Of a DNA stretch of 50,237 bases, positions 1 through 8,793 are shown one piece after another. The translations under genes were made by a program, and so were the position numbers. The notes under the pieces were generated by a model, which saw only the letters and a list, made by a program, of their open reading frames with translations, did no database searches and was not told where the DNA came from. The stretch is from Iphinoe sp. HA4291-MV1 (GTDB lineage: Bacteria; Cyanobacteriota; Cyanobacteriia; Cyanobacteriales; Nostocaceae): the NCBI GenBank assembly GCA_019359415.1, contig JAHHHH010000056.1, positions 1-50,237 of the forward strand. The letters are read 5' to 3'. Position 1 is the first letter of the stretch. Each line of letters starts with the position of its first letter.

Positions 1-95
1 AAAATTGGTATGAACTCCAAAGAAATTTATCTCTTCAAGTGGCTCGTGATTTTATTTTAGAACACCTAACACAGAAGTTGAACTTAACTGCATAG
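1..95 (+). CDS. 3' end of an unidentified gene (partial)
   Basis: A frame open from base 3 to a TAG at 93-95 gives a 30-residue C-terminus beginning NWYELQRNLS and ending in KLNLTA. The composition (amphipathic, Leu/Gln/Arg-rich, helical) looks like genuine protein rather than chance reading, and the next gene is convergent with a terminator hairpin between them. The start lies outside the window, so no family can be named. The other two plus frames stop earlier or give less protein-like sequence. Confidence is moderate because only 30 codons are visible. Confidence 0.45.
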   Translation, partial: NWYELQRNLSLQVARDFILEHLTQKLNLTA

Positions 96-228
96 TATCA
101 ATGTTCTGTCAATGCGTAAGTTCTATAAACTTCCCATAATTTTCCACAAACTATCTGCGTTTATCTCTTGTGCATCTGCGGTTTCAAATACTCTTAAACC
201 AGATTCTTGCAAGAAATCTAATACAAAC

Positions 229-250
229 AAAGCCTGCATAAGCAGGCTTT
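229..250 (-). terminator. Rho-independent terminator of the SLH porin gene
   Basis: Perfect 9-bp stem AAAGCCTGC / GCAGGCTTT with a 4-base loop. Read on the minus strand the hairpin is followed by TGTTTGTATT, a reasonable U-rich tail, and it lies 50 bases beyond the porin stop codon. It may also stop the convergent plus-strand gene. A second weaker hairpin (ACCCC/GGGGT) sits at about 260-278. Confidence 0.75.
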
Positions 251-299
251 AATTACATAACCCCACCCTCAAGGGGTGAGAGTTACCGTAGAACTAATT

Positions 300-1979
300 T
301 TAGAAGGTAAAGGTGGTACGTAGTGTACCTACATAAATGGTGTCGTTGTTGTCGTTGTGTTCTGGGTTTAAGATGACCAACACACCAGGGGTGATAGCAA
401 TATTGTCAGTCACTTGAAATCTGTACAATCCTTCTAGGTGGTATGATGTGTCTCTATCTTGACGACGAATGCCGTTTGCTTGGACGAATTCGTTACCGGT
501 TGCTTTAGGTGGTTGACCAAAGATGAAAGCAAGCACATTACCTTGTTTGCCAAAGTCTTTGAAAGAGACAGTACCAGCCCAGTAGTCGAAGTATGCATTA
601 TTACCATCTGCAGTACCGCCCTTAGCTTCTGCCTCACTATAACCATACCAACCACCGATCGTAACCTTGGGACCAAGTCTGAACGTGGCTTCTACGCCGT
701 AGTTGTCAGCAGTTAGAGCAGCACCGCCAAAGGGGTCATTCGCATATACACTACCAGTGGAGTCAAAGAGGCTGATATTTCCGTTATTCTGATAGGTGCG
801 AGCGTAGGTCAAACCGATGTTGAATGCTTGATTGGGCTGGAAGGATATCTGACCCAAAGCTGCATAGCTACCATCGAAAAGACCAAACCCATCGTTAGGG
901 TTATTTGCAGTGAGACCAGGTGCACCTGCTATGTAAGCTGCTGATACAGTGATAGGTCCTTTGGGATTTATGGTCAGTGTTGCACCTGAGCCACCAGCAC
1001 CTTGGCGGTAGATGGGACTGAAACGACCATAGCGAGAAATAGCACCTCTACCAGAGCTAGCCAGATCTGGGTTGAAATTGTTGATGTTTTCGTATAATTC
1101 AGCACCAAATGCATCAATCTTGATGCGCGCTGCGCTGCCTAGATTAAATGCATAGTTGAGTTTGTCGATCTCGATGTCGTTGGATCCTACAGTAGTACCT
1201 CGACCACTGCCAGAACCGCGATCCCCGTCAAAGCTCAAGCGGGTCATGTTAGTACCCGTGACACCCGTACCGTATGGGGTGGTATTTCGAGCTTGTAAAC
1301 GAGTTTGCAATTGGTCTGAGCCAAAGAAGCTGGTGTTCAAGTTCAAACGAACTCGGTTAGAGAAAATAGTATTAGATTGCAACTCGGGAGCCGTTGCTGA
1401 GTTGACACCAGAAGCAACAGCCCGATCATCGCTACCAAAAATATCAGATACATTGAAAATTGCTTCCCCAACCAGTTTTGTCGTGGTGGAGAATTGATTT
1501 GCTTCCAACTCAGCAGTACGAGCTTCTAAGGCATCAACACGACCGCGCAGGGTAGCCAACTCAGCAGAGAACTCTTCTTGCAAACGCTGCAAGGTAGCTA
1601 AGTCTTCTTTCCTGACCAAGTCGGCGGTAGCTGTTGCAATCAGTTCATTCACCCGATCCAAACAAGCGTTCAAACCAGCTGCAAATTCATAACGGGTCAA
1701 AGCGCGGTTACCACGATAGGTACCATTGGGATAACCAGCAATACAACCGTAGCGCTCTACCAGAGACTGCAATGCCTGGAATGCCCAGTCTGTTGGCTGT
1801 ACATCAGAAAACTGGGAAACAGATGTCACTTGACCAATGTTGTCAGATTGCGCTGTCAACTGAGAGACAGAAGTCACCTGTTCGTTGATTTCTCCTGCCA
1901 TAGCGCTATTTGCAGCGAAAAATGTTGCCGCGACAACAACAGGGCTTAGCTTTAGAAAGTTTTTAGATAGTTTCTTCAT
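300..1979 (-). CDS. SLH-domain outer-membrane porin (OprB / iron-uptake porin family)
   Basis: 559 residues, the normal size for cyanobacterial SLH porins of the Slr1841/SomA type. A signal peptide covers about residues 1-28 (Lys-rich start, hydrophobic core, ending SAMA). One S-layer-homology domain follows at about 57-112 (FSDVQPTDWAFQAL... then LTRYEFAAGLNACLDRV), a coiled coil of about 35 residues (LQRLQEEFSAELATLRGRV) and then a long glycine/aromatic-rich beta-barrel ending in TFTF, as expected for an outer-membrane protein. The SLH part should bind pyruvylated peptidoglycan-linked polymer, which fits the presence of csaB elsewhere in the window. ATG start with a GAGA motif upstream. The substrate (ions, sugars or iron) cannot be told from sequence. 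Confidence 0.92.
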   Translation of the reverse strand: MKKLSKNFLKLSPVVVAATFFAANSAMAGEINEQVTSVSQLTAQSDNIGQVTSVSQFSDVQPTDWAFQALQSLVERYGCIAGYPNGTYRGNRALTRYEFAAGLNACLDRVNELIATATADLVRKEDLATLQRLQEEFSAELATLRGRVDALEARTAELEANQFSTTTKLVGEAIFNVSDIFGSDDRAVASGVNSATAPELQSNTIFSNRVRLNLNTSFFGSDQLQTRLQARNTTPYGTGVTGTNMTRLSFDGDRGSGSGRGTTVGSNDIEIDKLNYAFNLGSAARIKIDAFGAELYENINNFNPDLASSGRGAISRYGRFSPIYRQGAGGSGATLTINPKGPITVSAAYIAGAPGLTANNPNDGFGLFDGSYAALGQISFQPNQAFNIGLTYARTYQNNGNISLFDSTGSVYANDPFGGAALTADNYGVEATFRLGPKVTIGGWYGYSEAEAKGGTADGNNAYFDYWAGTVSFKDFGKQGNVLAFIFGQPPKATGNEFVQANGIRRQDRDTSYHLEGLYRFQVTDNIAITPGVLVILNPEHNDNNDTIYVGTLRTTFTF

Positions 1980-2014
1980 GATTTATGTCTCACTCACACC
2001 TACCGACTTAATCA

Positions 2015-2088
2015 TGGTACAATTCCCTAAAGCACATAATTTTAGTTTATTGGGAATTTACTAATGATTTTCTGTCAGGATTGTACCA
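2015..2088 (-). promoter_or_regulatory. Leader of the porin gene with inverted repeats
   Basis: Between the porin start and the upstream regulator lie TGGTACAATTCC (2015-2026) and GGATTGTACCA (2078-2088), an inverted pair, plus GGGAATT (2052-2058), which can instead pair with AATTCCC (2021-2027). The first segment therefore has two mutually exclusive partners. TGGTACAAT on the minus strand also resembles a -10 element (TACAAT). Function is inferred; this could be promoter, operator or leader-RNA structure. Confidence 0.35.
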
Positions 2089-2094
2089 GATTTT

Positions 2095-2124
2095 AGTGGT
2101 GATTAACACAGGTTAATCACCACT
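2095..2124. terminator. Strong 13-bp hairpin downstream of the Crp/Fnr gene
   Basis: AGTGGTGATTAAC / GTTAATCACCACT form a perfect 13-bp stem around loop ACAG, ten bases beyond the stop codon of the Crp/Fnr-type gene. The clear T-run (TTTTT) lies on the plus-strand side, so intrinsic termination would be most efficient for plus-strand transcripts, whereas on the minus strand the stem is followed by AAAATC. It may act as a minus-strand 3' stabilising hairpin or a bidirectional terminator. Confidence 0.55.
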
Positions 2125-2133
2125 CTTTTTACT

Positions 2134-2733
2134 TTAAACTATATTTGACAAACGCAGAATTATACGACGTTTGTGACGTAGTAGGGTTCCTTCTTCCTCA
2201 AACTGTTGAAGCAGCCGAGTTACAGTCACTCGTGTTGTATTTAACACTTCTGCCATTTCCTGATGAGTAACATTGAGGTCGATGAGCTTTCCTTGCTCCA
2301 CATCACGACCGAACTTTCCACTCAACCAGACAAGGAACTGCCATAAACGCAAGGAAATGGGTTTACGGTGTACGATGCTAAGTAATTCTTCTGCTTGTTG
2401 AATGTGAGTCAATAAAGCATTAACATCCTGATTCCACATATGAGGTGGGACTACGCTCACCTCTACGCTAGTTAGGCATTCAATTTGGTAGGGCTTGACT
2501 TTGGACAAAGGATAACCAACTAAATCTCCAGTTCCCCAGTAACCCAAAGTGATATACGCTCCGTCTTCACTCCAAGTTAAAGTGCGAACTGCTCCACGCT
2601 CAATCCGCCACAATACGTCATTACGCGCCGGAATGATTTCGCGGCGTGTAAATAGTCGTTGCGGCAGTTGTCCAGTAGAGGAAGAATTATGAGACTGGGC
2701 AGAATTATGAGAACGACTTGTGGAATACATCAT
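2134..2733 (-). CDS. Crp/Fnr-family transcriptional regulator
   Basis: 199 residues. The N-terminal part (about 20-110) has the short beta-roll pattern of a cyclic-nucleotide-binding-like domain (WRIERGAVRTLTW, then YWGTGDLVGYPL), and the C-terminal part (about 125-195) is a winged helix-turn-helix, with VTHQEMAEVLNTTRVTVTRL as the recognition helix region. It is shorter than NtcA (about 223 residues) and I do not see the NtcA hallmarks, so I call it only to family. The Ser/Asn/Gln-rich first 20 residues suggest the true start could be later; two ATG codons stand in tandem at 2728-2733. It lies directly upstream of the porin gene in the same direction. Confidence 0.85.
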   Translation of the reverse strand: MMYSTSRSHNSAQSHNSSSTGQLPQRLFTRREIIPARNDVLWRIERGAVRTLTWSEDGAYITLGYWGTGDLVGYPLSKVKPYQIECLTSVEVSVVPPHMWNQDVNALLTHIQQAEELLSIVHRKPISLRLWQFLVWLSGKFGRDVEQGKLIDLNVTHQEMAEVLNTTRVTVTRLLQQFEEEGTLLRHKRRIILRLSNIV

Positions 2734-3249
2734 GGGATTTTGTAAAGTGAAACTAATTGAGCGATGGATTAAGAGGTTGTCGGAGCCATCGGTGATGATT
2801 TGGCATCAAACTTTACCTCGTAACGAAATTGATTCAGGTTATCATATCCGTGCTCCTAGACATCAAGCTCAACCAAAAGATAGATTTCAGGATTTAAAGA
2901 CTCTGGTAATCTAAGACGACTACGCTAGTTGACTGTAAAAAATAGGGAAAGTTGATTAATAACTAAATAATTCAGACTCTCTTTTTCTGTAAGCACTGGC
3001 TCAGTGTAAAGATTAGCTTTGTTTTGAGCGTGTGAGAAAAGAACACGGTTAAGTTGTGTTCAGAGTATGCAGTCCTTGTTTTGATATAGAATCATTCTCG
3101 TGTAAAGTCGATTCTTTTTGTTGTTTTTCTTTCTAAAGATTTATGGAGAAATGCTATAAACAGCAGAATTACGTGTATAACAATTCACTTTCTTGAGAAG
3201 AAAAATAGAAACTAGCAGCAGAGAATAATAGCCTTAGCTGAGTGATTTG
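2734..3249. other. AT-rich intergenic region, no gene seen
   Basis: About 515 bases. A 64-codon plus-strand open frame starts inside the Crp/Fnr gene but does not look like protein. The region must hold the promoter of the Crp/Fnr gene; I can point to no convincing operator. Confidence 0.4.
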
Positions 3250-3519
3250 TCAAGTTACTTGGGATTTGAAGATTGCGACAATTGCTGGTTTGGGCGGAGC
3301 ATCAGGATTTTTGCTAGGCCAATTAGAACCAACTGGAATCTGACGAAATTGTAAAAATTCTTCACCTGTTGTAGTACTCATGAGAAATTTTCTGGTTTGA
3401 GACGCTTGGTTTTTACGAGTCCCGTTAGCTTCTCGTTGACAATTTGTTTGAATCACTCGGCATTCAGACCAACTCTTGTCATGCTCATTCAAATTTTCCC
3501 TTCTACTGATGAGGATCAA
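3250..3519 (-). CDS. Hypothetical small protein, doubtful
   Basis: An 89-codon frame. The last 43 residues, from an internal ATG at 3381 (MSTTTGEEF...), read more like real protein (FRQIPVGSNWPSKNP) than the first 46, so the gene, if real, may be 3250-3381. No ribosome binding site is evident at either start and I recognise no family. It lies immediately beyond the RND-pump fragment on the same strand and could be unrelated sequence next to the decayed pump. Confidence 0.25.
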   Translation of the reverse strand: MILISRRENLNEHDKSWSECRVIQTNCQREANGTRKNQASQTRKFLMSTTTGEEFLQFRQIPVGSNWPSKNPDAPPKPAIVAIFKSQVT

Positions 3520-4442
3520 AATCGTGCAACAGCGCCATCAATGCTGGAACCACAGTTGGAGTCAGAATCGTGGAAAACGCTAACCCTCTGGTTAGAGCAA
3601 TTCCCAGTCCTTGATACAGTTCAGATCCCTGTCCTGGAAAGATTGCCAGGGGTATCATGCCCAGGACGCTCGTACCTGCGGACATGAAGATGGGGCGAAG
3701 GCGATCGCGTTGTCTACCACCATCCCCGCCGCAAACCCCTTAGACACTTGCGGCACATTCGCTCCCACCCGACGGATGATGCCAACTCCGGCAGAGGGGG
3801 CATCGTTGAACAGAAACGCGCTGTCCTGGAACTTGCGCCCCATTTCCACGTTAGCAACATCGCCCAGATACACCGTTCCTGCGTCGTCGCGCCGCAGCAC
3901 AAAGGTTTCAAGTTGCTTGAGTTCTTGCGCCCGGTTGACCGTCCGCACCTGATATTCGCGTTTTCCCAGCACCAAGGGACCGCCCCGAATATCGCGATTG
4001 TTGGTTCTCAGAGTATCTGTGACATCGGTGAGGGTGAGATTGCGATCGCTTAAGCCTTTCGGTACCACGACGGCTTGCCCGTTCTGTAGCTGATTGCTAG
4101 AAATCGCCATTGTTTCGCCCATATCAACGACGAGTTTCACTGGCACCTGGGCTGCTTTGCCATTCACAACGGTATACACCAGCCAGGTTTCATCGCGCCG
4201 AACTAGAGCATCGCGCTTTACGACAAAGCTGGATGGATTGACCTGCAACTGTAGTTCTGCGGCGATCGCCATCTTGGGCAACAAGTTCTGGGGTGGATTC
4301 TGCAACCGCACCCGTACCATTTGCCGCCGTGATGCCGCATTGGCAGCCGGAACCACGCCGCTAATCGTGGCGCGGACGCGCCAGTTGGGAAGCGCACGGG
4401 CAGTCAATTCGACGGGTAAACCGGGAGTGACACTGCCGCTTC
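3503..4442 (-). pseudogene. Decayed RND efflux pump: membrane-fusion protein fused to scraps of the inner-membrane transporter
   Basis: Read on the minus strand, 4442-4050 encodes the C-terminal third of an HlyD/AcrA-type membrane-fusion protein (VKRDALVRRDETWLVYTVVN, then GQAVVV), without its start. At the HIP1 octamer 4042-4049 it passes in frame into the porter domain of an AcrB-type transporter (LTLTDVTDTLRTNNRDI, GTVYLGDVANVEMG, GVGIIRRVGANVPQ). The porter then jumps over about 100 residues to the transmembrane motif GMVVDNAI. At a second HIP1 octamer, 3701-3708, there is a further large deletion and a frame change into the end of the transporter (RLRPIFMSAGTSVLGMIPLA ... VVPALMALL, stop at 3503). 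A normal transporter has about 1,050 residues; roughly 200 remain. The fragment appears GC-richer than its flanks, compatible with transfer, though this was not computed. Confidence 0.88.
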
Positions 4443-4469
4443 ATAGTTAACAAAAAATCTTTTGTCCAA

Positions 4470-5156
4470 TTAGCTATTGGATGAGGAAGAACTGGCAGTA
4501 GAGGCAACGATCGCGGCTGTCATACTCGCTGATAGAGCTGCCTGAACACCTGCAACAGTATCTGAAACCGCCTTGCCTACTAGTTCTCCATTAGCAATTG
4601 CTTGAATACGCGGACGGGCTTTTCGTCGTTCTTCGGGCGTAAATAAAGAATCGGTTAGCTGACATGCCTGAATCAGGCTCATCAGTGCAGCCGTGCGGGA
4701 ATGAAGACCGATATTTTCTAAAACTGCTGCACGAACTCGATCAATGATTGCTCGTTGAATCGATGCATCTGTTAGAAAATATCGCTGAACTCGGAAGATC
4801 CATAGCACTCGCTGTTCTTGTTGCGTCAGAACACCCAACTCAACTAAGTTTTGCAAAACTACTTTCTGGAACCCTGAATACTTGCTGCCCCAATGTTTCA
4901 CCCAAAAATTAACCATTCTAGGACGCTGAGCCGTCAGAACCTCGTTAAGGCATTGATCAAAGAAATCATCGCCTGTTGTGTTAGCGTCCACCACAATCAA
5001 ACTGTTGTGATCGATTATTAGTTTGCCTTGCAGCACTAAATCCAGCAGCACTGCTCCCATCAAACTGTAGGATAAAGCAGACGACGCAGAGAACCGAATT
5101 TTTCCTGTTTGATTGTTGAGCGCAAGGAGCATTAAATCTTGTGCAAGATATTGCAT
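4470..5156 (-). CDS. GPP34 (GOLPH3-like) family protein
   Basis: 228 residues from the ATG at 5156, chosen because the family starts close to LAQDLMLLAL; an upstream in-frame ATG at 5216 would add 20 residues of unlikely sequence. Visible family features are LAQDLMLLALNNQTGK at the start, YSLMGAVLLDLVLQGKL, a central helical region ending in the predicted beta-hairpin region, and a low-complexity Ala/Ser tail (STASSSSS). In eukaryotes the family binds phosphatidylinositol-4-phosphate at the Golgi; the role in bacteria is not established. Its 5' neighbour is the GFA gene and it is unrelated to the RND remnant downstream. Confidence 0.8.
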   Translation of the reverse strand: MQYLAQDLMLLALNNQTGKIRFSASSALSYSLMGAVLLDLVLQGKLIIDHNSLIVVDANTTGDDFFDQCLNEVLTAQRPRMVNFWVKHWGSKYSGFQKVVLQNLVELGVLTQQEQRVLWIFRVQRYFLTDASIQRAIIDRVRAAVLENIGLHSRTAALMSLIQACQLTDSLFTPEERRKARPRIQAIANGELVGKAVSDTVAGVQAALSASMTAAIVASTASSSSSNS

Positions 5157-5348
5157 GACTGATACCCACTGTATGTGTGTGACTGTGTGTTGTATGTGCG
5201 CTTCGAAGCGATTCACTTTATTAGCATGGCTATACTTAATGGTTACTTGATGATGTGAAGCTTGTTAGAGTGTGAGTATTTTTTATATTGTAGTATGTTT
5301 GTAGCGTAAACGAAGTTTGCGCTCAATCTGATAATAATATCGCTATCC

Positions 5349-5753
5349 TCAAAGGTGTCGGGTTTCAGCGGGTGGTGATTCCCAATTGTTATTGCGTCCA
5401 TCCGTATAACGAACAGGCGCATTGGCGAGTTCCTCGTCATCCACATCATCCAGGCAGGCAAGGTTGACAGAGTAGAAATCTCCGCCCAATTCATCAAGGT
5501 GTCCATATCCAAACGGGCGTACCCCACAATGCTTGCAGAACCGATGATGGACAATGTAGGAACCAAATTGATAATCACTTAGATCGGCTTTGCCAGCCAG
5601 CAAACGAAAGGCATCTGGCTTGAGAGTGACATTCCACATCCTCGTCTTGGTGCAAATTGAGCAGTTGCACTTGCCCGTACCCGCACTCAAATCAATGTCG
5701 GTTTCAAAGCGAACCTTACCGCAATGACAACTTCCTTTGTATATCTTATTCAT
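5349..5753 (-). CDS. GFA-family (glutathione-dependent formaldehyde-activating-enzyme-like) zinc protein
   Basis: 134 residues. The start at 5753 ([16 protein letters not shown]) is preceded by GGAG eight bases upstream, and an open frame further upstream is not protein-like. The zinc-site cysteines are visible: CHCG near residue 9, CNCSIC near 32, CKHCG near 75, the typical CENP-V/GFA fold pattern. The founding member (Gfa) was linked to S-hydroxymethylglutathione formation, but most relatives have unknown substrates and no formaldehyde pathway genes lie nearby. Length matches the family (120-150). About 195 bases separate it from phoU, so it may have its own promoter. Confidence 0.85.
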   Translation of the reverse strand: MNKIYKGSCHCGKVRFETDIDLSAGTGKCNCSICTKTRMWNVTLKPDAFRLLAGKADLSDYQFGSYIVHHRFCKHCGVRPFGYGHLDELGGDFYSVNLACLDDVDDEELANAPVRYTDGRNNNWESPPAETRHL

Positions 5754-5948
5754 TTGTGAATCTCCAGTTTTGTGATCATTTCTCGCTAACGTTGAAACTT
5801 TATTTGCTGTGCTTGTGTATGACTCGGATGTTTTCAGTTGCAGTTGAGTGATTTGACTGAGAAAGTGCTGTTGATCTGTAGCAATCTGATCCATCTGGTT
5901 GCTCGCCTGGAAATGGATCAAAGATTTCATTTTTGAATTTTGAATTGG

Positions 5949-6617
5949 TCACCCCCGTTGACCAGTCACAATGTATGCCACACGTTGACCGATGTTGGTC
6001 GCATGGTCCGCCATGCGCTCCAAACAACGAATCGCCAGTACCAGCAGCAAAATAGGCTCAACCACACCTTGGTCATACCGTTGATGAGCTAAGGTCTGAT
6101 AAAGCCGTTCATAAGCATTATCTACCGCATCATCGAGTCGTTTTATACTTCGCCCGTTGACTTCATCTAAATCTGCCAACGCCACTAAGCTCGTTGCCAA
6201 CATTGCTTGTGCATGGTGAGACATGACTGCAATCTCTGGTAAACAGGAATGAGGCGGATAGGGAAAGATTTTAATGGCAATTTCAGCCAAATCCTTGGCA
6301 TAATCACCAATGCGTTCGAGGTCTCGCACAAGTTGCATAAAGGCACTCAAACAACGCAAATCTTGAGCTGTAGGAGCTTGCAGCGTCATGATTGCCGTAC
6401 AGTCTAATTCTATTTGTTTATAAAAGCGATCAATCTTTTTATCTAAAAGAGGAAGTGCCTCAGCTGCTGTCAAGTTGCGAGCAAACAAGGCTTGATGACT
6501 CAGGCGAAATGATTGTTCGACCAGAGCACCCATACGCAACACATCCTGCTCTAAGCGCCTAATCTCGCGAGCTAGCTGGGGTTTTTCAGGATTGGGACTA
6601 TAAAGGGGGACTTTCAC
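5949..6617 (-). CDS. phoU: Phosphate signalling protein PhoU
   Basis: 222 residues with the two tandem PhoU three-helix repeats: LEQDVLRMGALVEQSFRLSHQAL near residue 22 and the second repeat from about 120 (MSHHAQAMLATSLVALADLD). The metal-binding type motifs ERIGDYAKDLAEI (about 97) and ERMADHATNIGQRV (about 200) are intact. GTG start with AAGAG upstream. It follows sphS by about 28 bases in the same direction, so sphR-sphS-phoU is probably one transcript. PhoU normally restrains the phosphate sensor kinase when phosphate is plentiful; the Pst transporter is not in this window. Confidence 0.93.
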   Translation of the reverse strand: MKVPLYSPNPEKPQLAREIRRLEQDVLRMGALVEQSFRLSHQALFARNLTAAEALPLLDKKIDRFYKQIELDCTAIMTLQAPTAQDLRCLSAFMQLVRDLERIGDYAKDLAEIAIKIFPYPPHSCLPEIAVMSHHAQAMLATSLVALADLDEVNGRSIKRLDDAVDNAYERLYQTLAHQRYDQGVVEPILLLVLAIRCLERMADHATNIGQRVAYIVTGQRG

Positions 6618-6645
6618 TCTTGTAGTCTCAAACGTGAAGATATTT

Positions 6646-7962
6646 TCAAATATAATCCTGGCTCAAGGAATTTGCCACAACGCCAGGGAGTTCAACTTGT
6701 AGCCATGCTCCCCCAGTCTTTGGATGATTCATGGCTTTTATGGAACCGCTGTGGGCAAGAACAATTTGCCGGACAATTGCCAAACCCAAACCACTACCCA
6801 CAATTGCCGTAGTAGTTGAATGACTTTCTGAGGTTGTCACACGAGAGCGTGCTTGATCCCCTCGATAAAATCGCTCAAACACATGAGGTAAATCTGCTTG
6901 AGAAAAACCCGTACCGGAGTCAATAATGTTAATTTGTAGTGCTGGTTCTTGATCCTTCTGTTCCGAAACGATTTTTGCTTCAATGAAAATGGTTGTATTT
7001 GGTGAACTATATTTGATACTGTTATCCAGTAAGTTGAGAAACACTTGGTAAATGCGAGATTTATCGGCGTTAATCCAGACATTTTCTGGACCAGAATAGG
7101 CAATCTCAATTTGGTGTAGCTGCGCTAAGGGTGCTAAAGTCTCCCACACAGACATTATTAGCGATCGCACTTCCACTCTTTGGCGATGTAGTTCAATAGT
7201 AGGGTTTGTTTCTAATTGAGTGAGATCCAACCAACTTTGCACCAAGTGAATCAATCTGTCAACCTCCTGTAAGAGGCGGTCAACCCAACGGTCCAAAGGT
7301 GGTTTCACACGGTCTTGTAATGTTTCGACAACCAGACGTATTGAGGTCAAAGGAGTTCTTAGTTCGTGCGCCAGGTCAGAAAAAGCACGCTCGCGTGCTT
7401 GGTTCATATCCAGCACAGACTGACGGTTTTCGATAAATACTCCTACTTGTCCCTTAGGCAAGGGTAAGCTTGTTGCTTGCAACATAAGAGATTTCACCTC
7501 CGACATAGCTGCTGCATTCTCGCAAGAAGGATGAAACACCCATTCCTTGACTTGTGACTTTTGGCGATCGCGCGTTTGCCCAATTAACTGGTCAAGTTCA
7601 TAGGATCTTATTAACTCTAACAACAAACGCACCTGCCCAGGTTGCCATCTTTGCAGATACAACATTTTTTGCGCCTGCTCATTACACCAGAGCAATTGAT
7701 TTTCTTCGTCAACCTGCAAATACCCTACTGGCGCAAACTCTAGCAGGTCTTCGTATGTTTTGAGCAACTGCTGCAATTGTTGCCGTTGCTGCATAATTAA
7801 TCCTATTCTGTGTCGCAAACCTGGAATGAGCAGCGCCACGCCAGAAGAATGGGCGGTTAAAGGTCGCAATACTTGCCCTAGGTAGCGGTTCAATTGAACC
7901 TGTTGCCACACCCAAAAACTTGCGCCTACCGTTATACCCAGTAAAAATCCCAGTATGAGCAT
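6646..7962 (-). CDS. sphS: Phosphate-sensing histidine kinase SphS (PhoR-type)
   Basis: 438 residues from the ATG at 7962; a TTG at 8004 would add 14 residues but that stretch is made of the common spacer pattern TAGTTGTTAG. One transmembrane helix lies at the very N-terminus (LILGFLLGITVGASFWVW), then a PAS-like segment (YEDLLEFAPVGYLQVDEENQ), the dimerisation box with the phospho-His (DLAHELRTPLTSI, about residue 200) and the ATPase with N box (NLLDNSIKYSS), G1 (DSGTGFS) and G2 (GSGLGLAIV). SphS in cyanobacteria senses phosphate limitation together with PhoU and phosphorylates SphR, encoded directly upstream. It contains no second sensor domain. Confidence 0.9.
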   Translation of the reverse strand: MLILGFLLGITVGASFWVWQQVQLNRYLGQVLRPLTAHSSGVALLIPGLRHRIGLIMQQRQQLQQLLKTYEDLLEFAPVGYLQVDEENQLLWCNEQAQKMLYLQRWQPGQVRLLLELIRSYELDQLIGQTRDRQKSQVKEWVFHPSCENAAAMSEVKSLMLQATSLPLPKGQVGVFIENRQSVLDMNQARERAFSDLAHELRTPLTSIRLVVETLQDRVKPPLDRWVDRLLQEVDRLIHLVQSWLDLTQLETNPTIELHRQRVEVRSLIMSVWETLAPLAQLHQIEIAYSGPENVWINADKSRIYQVFLNLLDNSIKYSSPNTTIFIEAKIVSEQKDQEPALQINIIDSGTGFSQADLPHVFERFYRGDQARSRVTTSESHSTTTAIVGSGLGLAIVRQIVLAHSGSIKAMNHPKTGGAWLQVELPGVVANSLSQDYI

Positions 7963-8004
7963 TGCTAGTTGTTTAGTTGTTCTCTGACAACTAAAAACTA
8001 ACAA

Positions 8005-8757
8005 CTATCCAAATCGATAGCCAAAACCTCGTACGGTCACAATATATTCTGGACGACTGGGGTCGATCTCTAATTTTTCGCGTAGCCAGCGAATATGTAC
8101 GTCTACAGTTTTACTGTCTCCGACAAAATCTGGTCCCCAAACTTGGTCTAGCAATTGCTCCCGCGACCAAACTCTACGGGCGTAGCTCATAAACAATTCT
8201 AGTAGTCGGAACTCCTTTGGTGACAAATTCACTTCTTGACCACGAACTAGCACCCGACATTCTTGAGGATACAAAGTCACATCTTTATACTGGAGTACTG
8301 GTAGCTGAGGCAAACAGCTCAAGCGTTGGCGACGGAGCAAAGCGCGACAACGAGCCACTAACTCCCGCATACTAAAGGGTTTGGTTAAGTAGTCATCTGC
8401 TCCCACTTCTAGCCCCAGAACGCGGTCTGTTTCACTCCCTTTGGCACTTAGTATTAAAATTGGCACTGGGTTTCCTTGATATCGGATTAAGCGGCAGATA
8501 TCTAATCCATTAATGTGAGGCAGCATCAAATCAAGAATTACCAGATCAAAGGAAAGCTCTCCTGAATTTGGTTCATAACTTTTCAGGTACTCTACAGCTA
8601 ACCGTCCATCAGTGGCAGTGACCACTCCATAACCTTCCTCTTCCAAAGCTAGAACAAGCATTTCTCGGATGAGTTCCTCATCTTCTACTACCAAAATGCG
8701 GCTTCTTTGTCCGATTTCCGCCGTGTGGGGATACTTGGTCGATTCGCTGGTATACAT
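8005..8757 (-). CDS. sphR: Phosphate response regulator SphR (PhoB-type, OmpR family)
   Basis: 250 residues from ATG 8757; an in-frame TTG at 8793 would add 12 residues. The receiver domain shows acidic pocket VVEDEE, phospho-Asp in LVILDLMLP, Thr/Ser LILSAKG and Lys in YLTKPF. The C-terminal winged helix of the OmpR/PhoB type includes LSPKEFRLLELF, SREQLLDQVWG and the wing YIVTVRGFGYRFG. It would activate Pho-box genes when phosphate is scarce. It is the first gene of the sphR-sphS-phoU run. I looked upstream for Pho-box repeats (CTTAACCT-like) and found only ATTTAACTTTG near 8837, which is not convincing. Confidence 0.9.
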   Translation of the reverse strand: MYTSESTKYPHTAEIGQRSRILVVEDEELIREMLVLALEEEGYGVVTATDGRLAVEYLKSYEPNSGELSFDLVILDLMLPHINGLDICRLIRYQGNPVPILILSAKGSETDRVLGLEVGADDYLTKPFSMRELVARCRALLRRQRLSCLPQLPVLQYKDVTLYPQECRVLVRGQEVNLSPKEFRLLELFMSYARRVWSREQLLDQVWGPDFVGDSKTVDVHIRWLREKLEIDPSRPEYIVTVRGFGYRFG

Positions 8758-8793
8758 TGATATCACAGATTTACGTGGTTGTGATTGTATCAA

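Noticed and set aside
2720-2914. 64-codon plus-strand frame divergent from the Crp/Fnr gene
   Set aside because: Starts inside that gene on the other strand, with no ribosome site or family resemblance.
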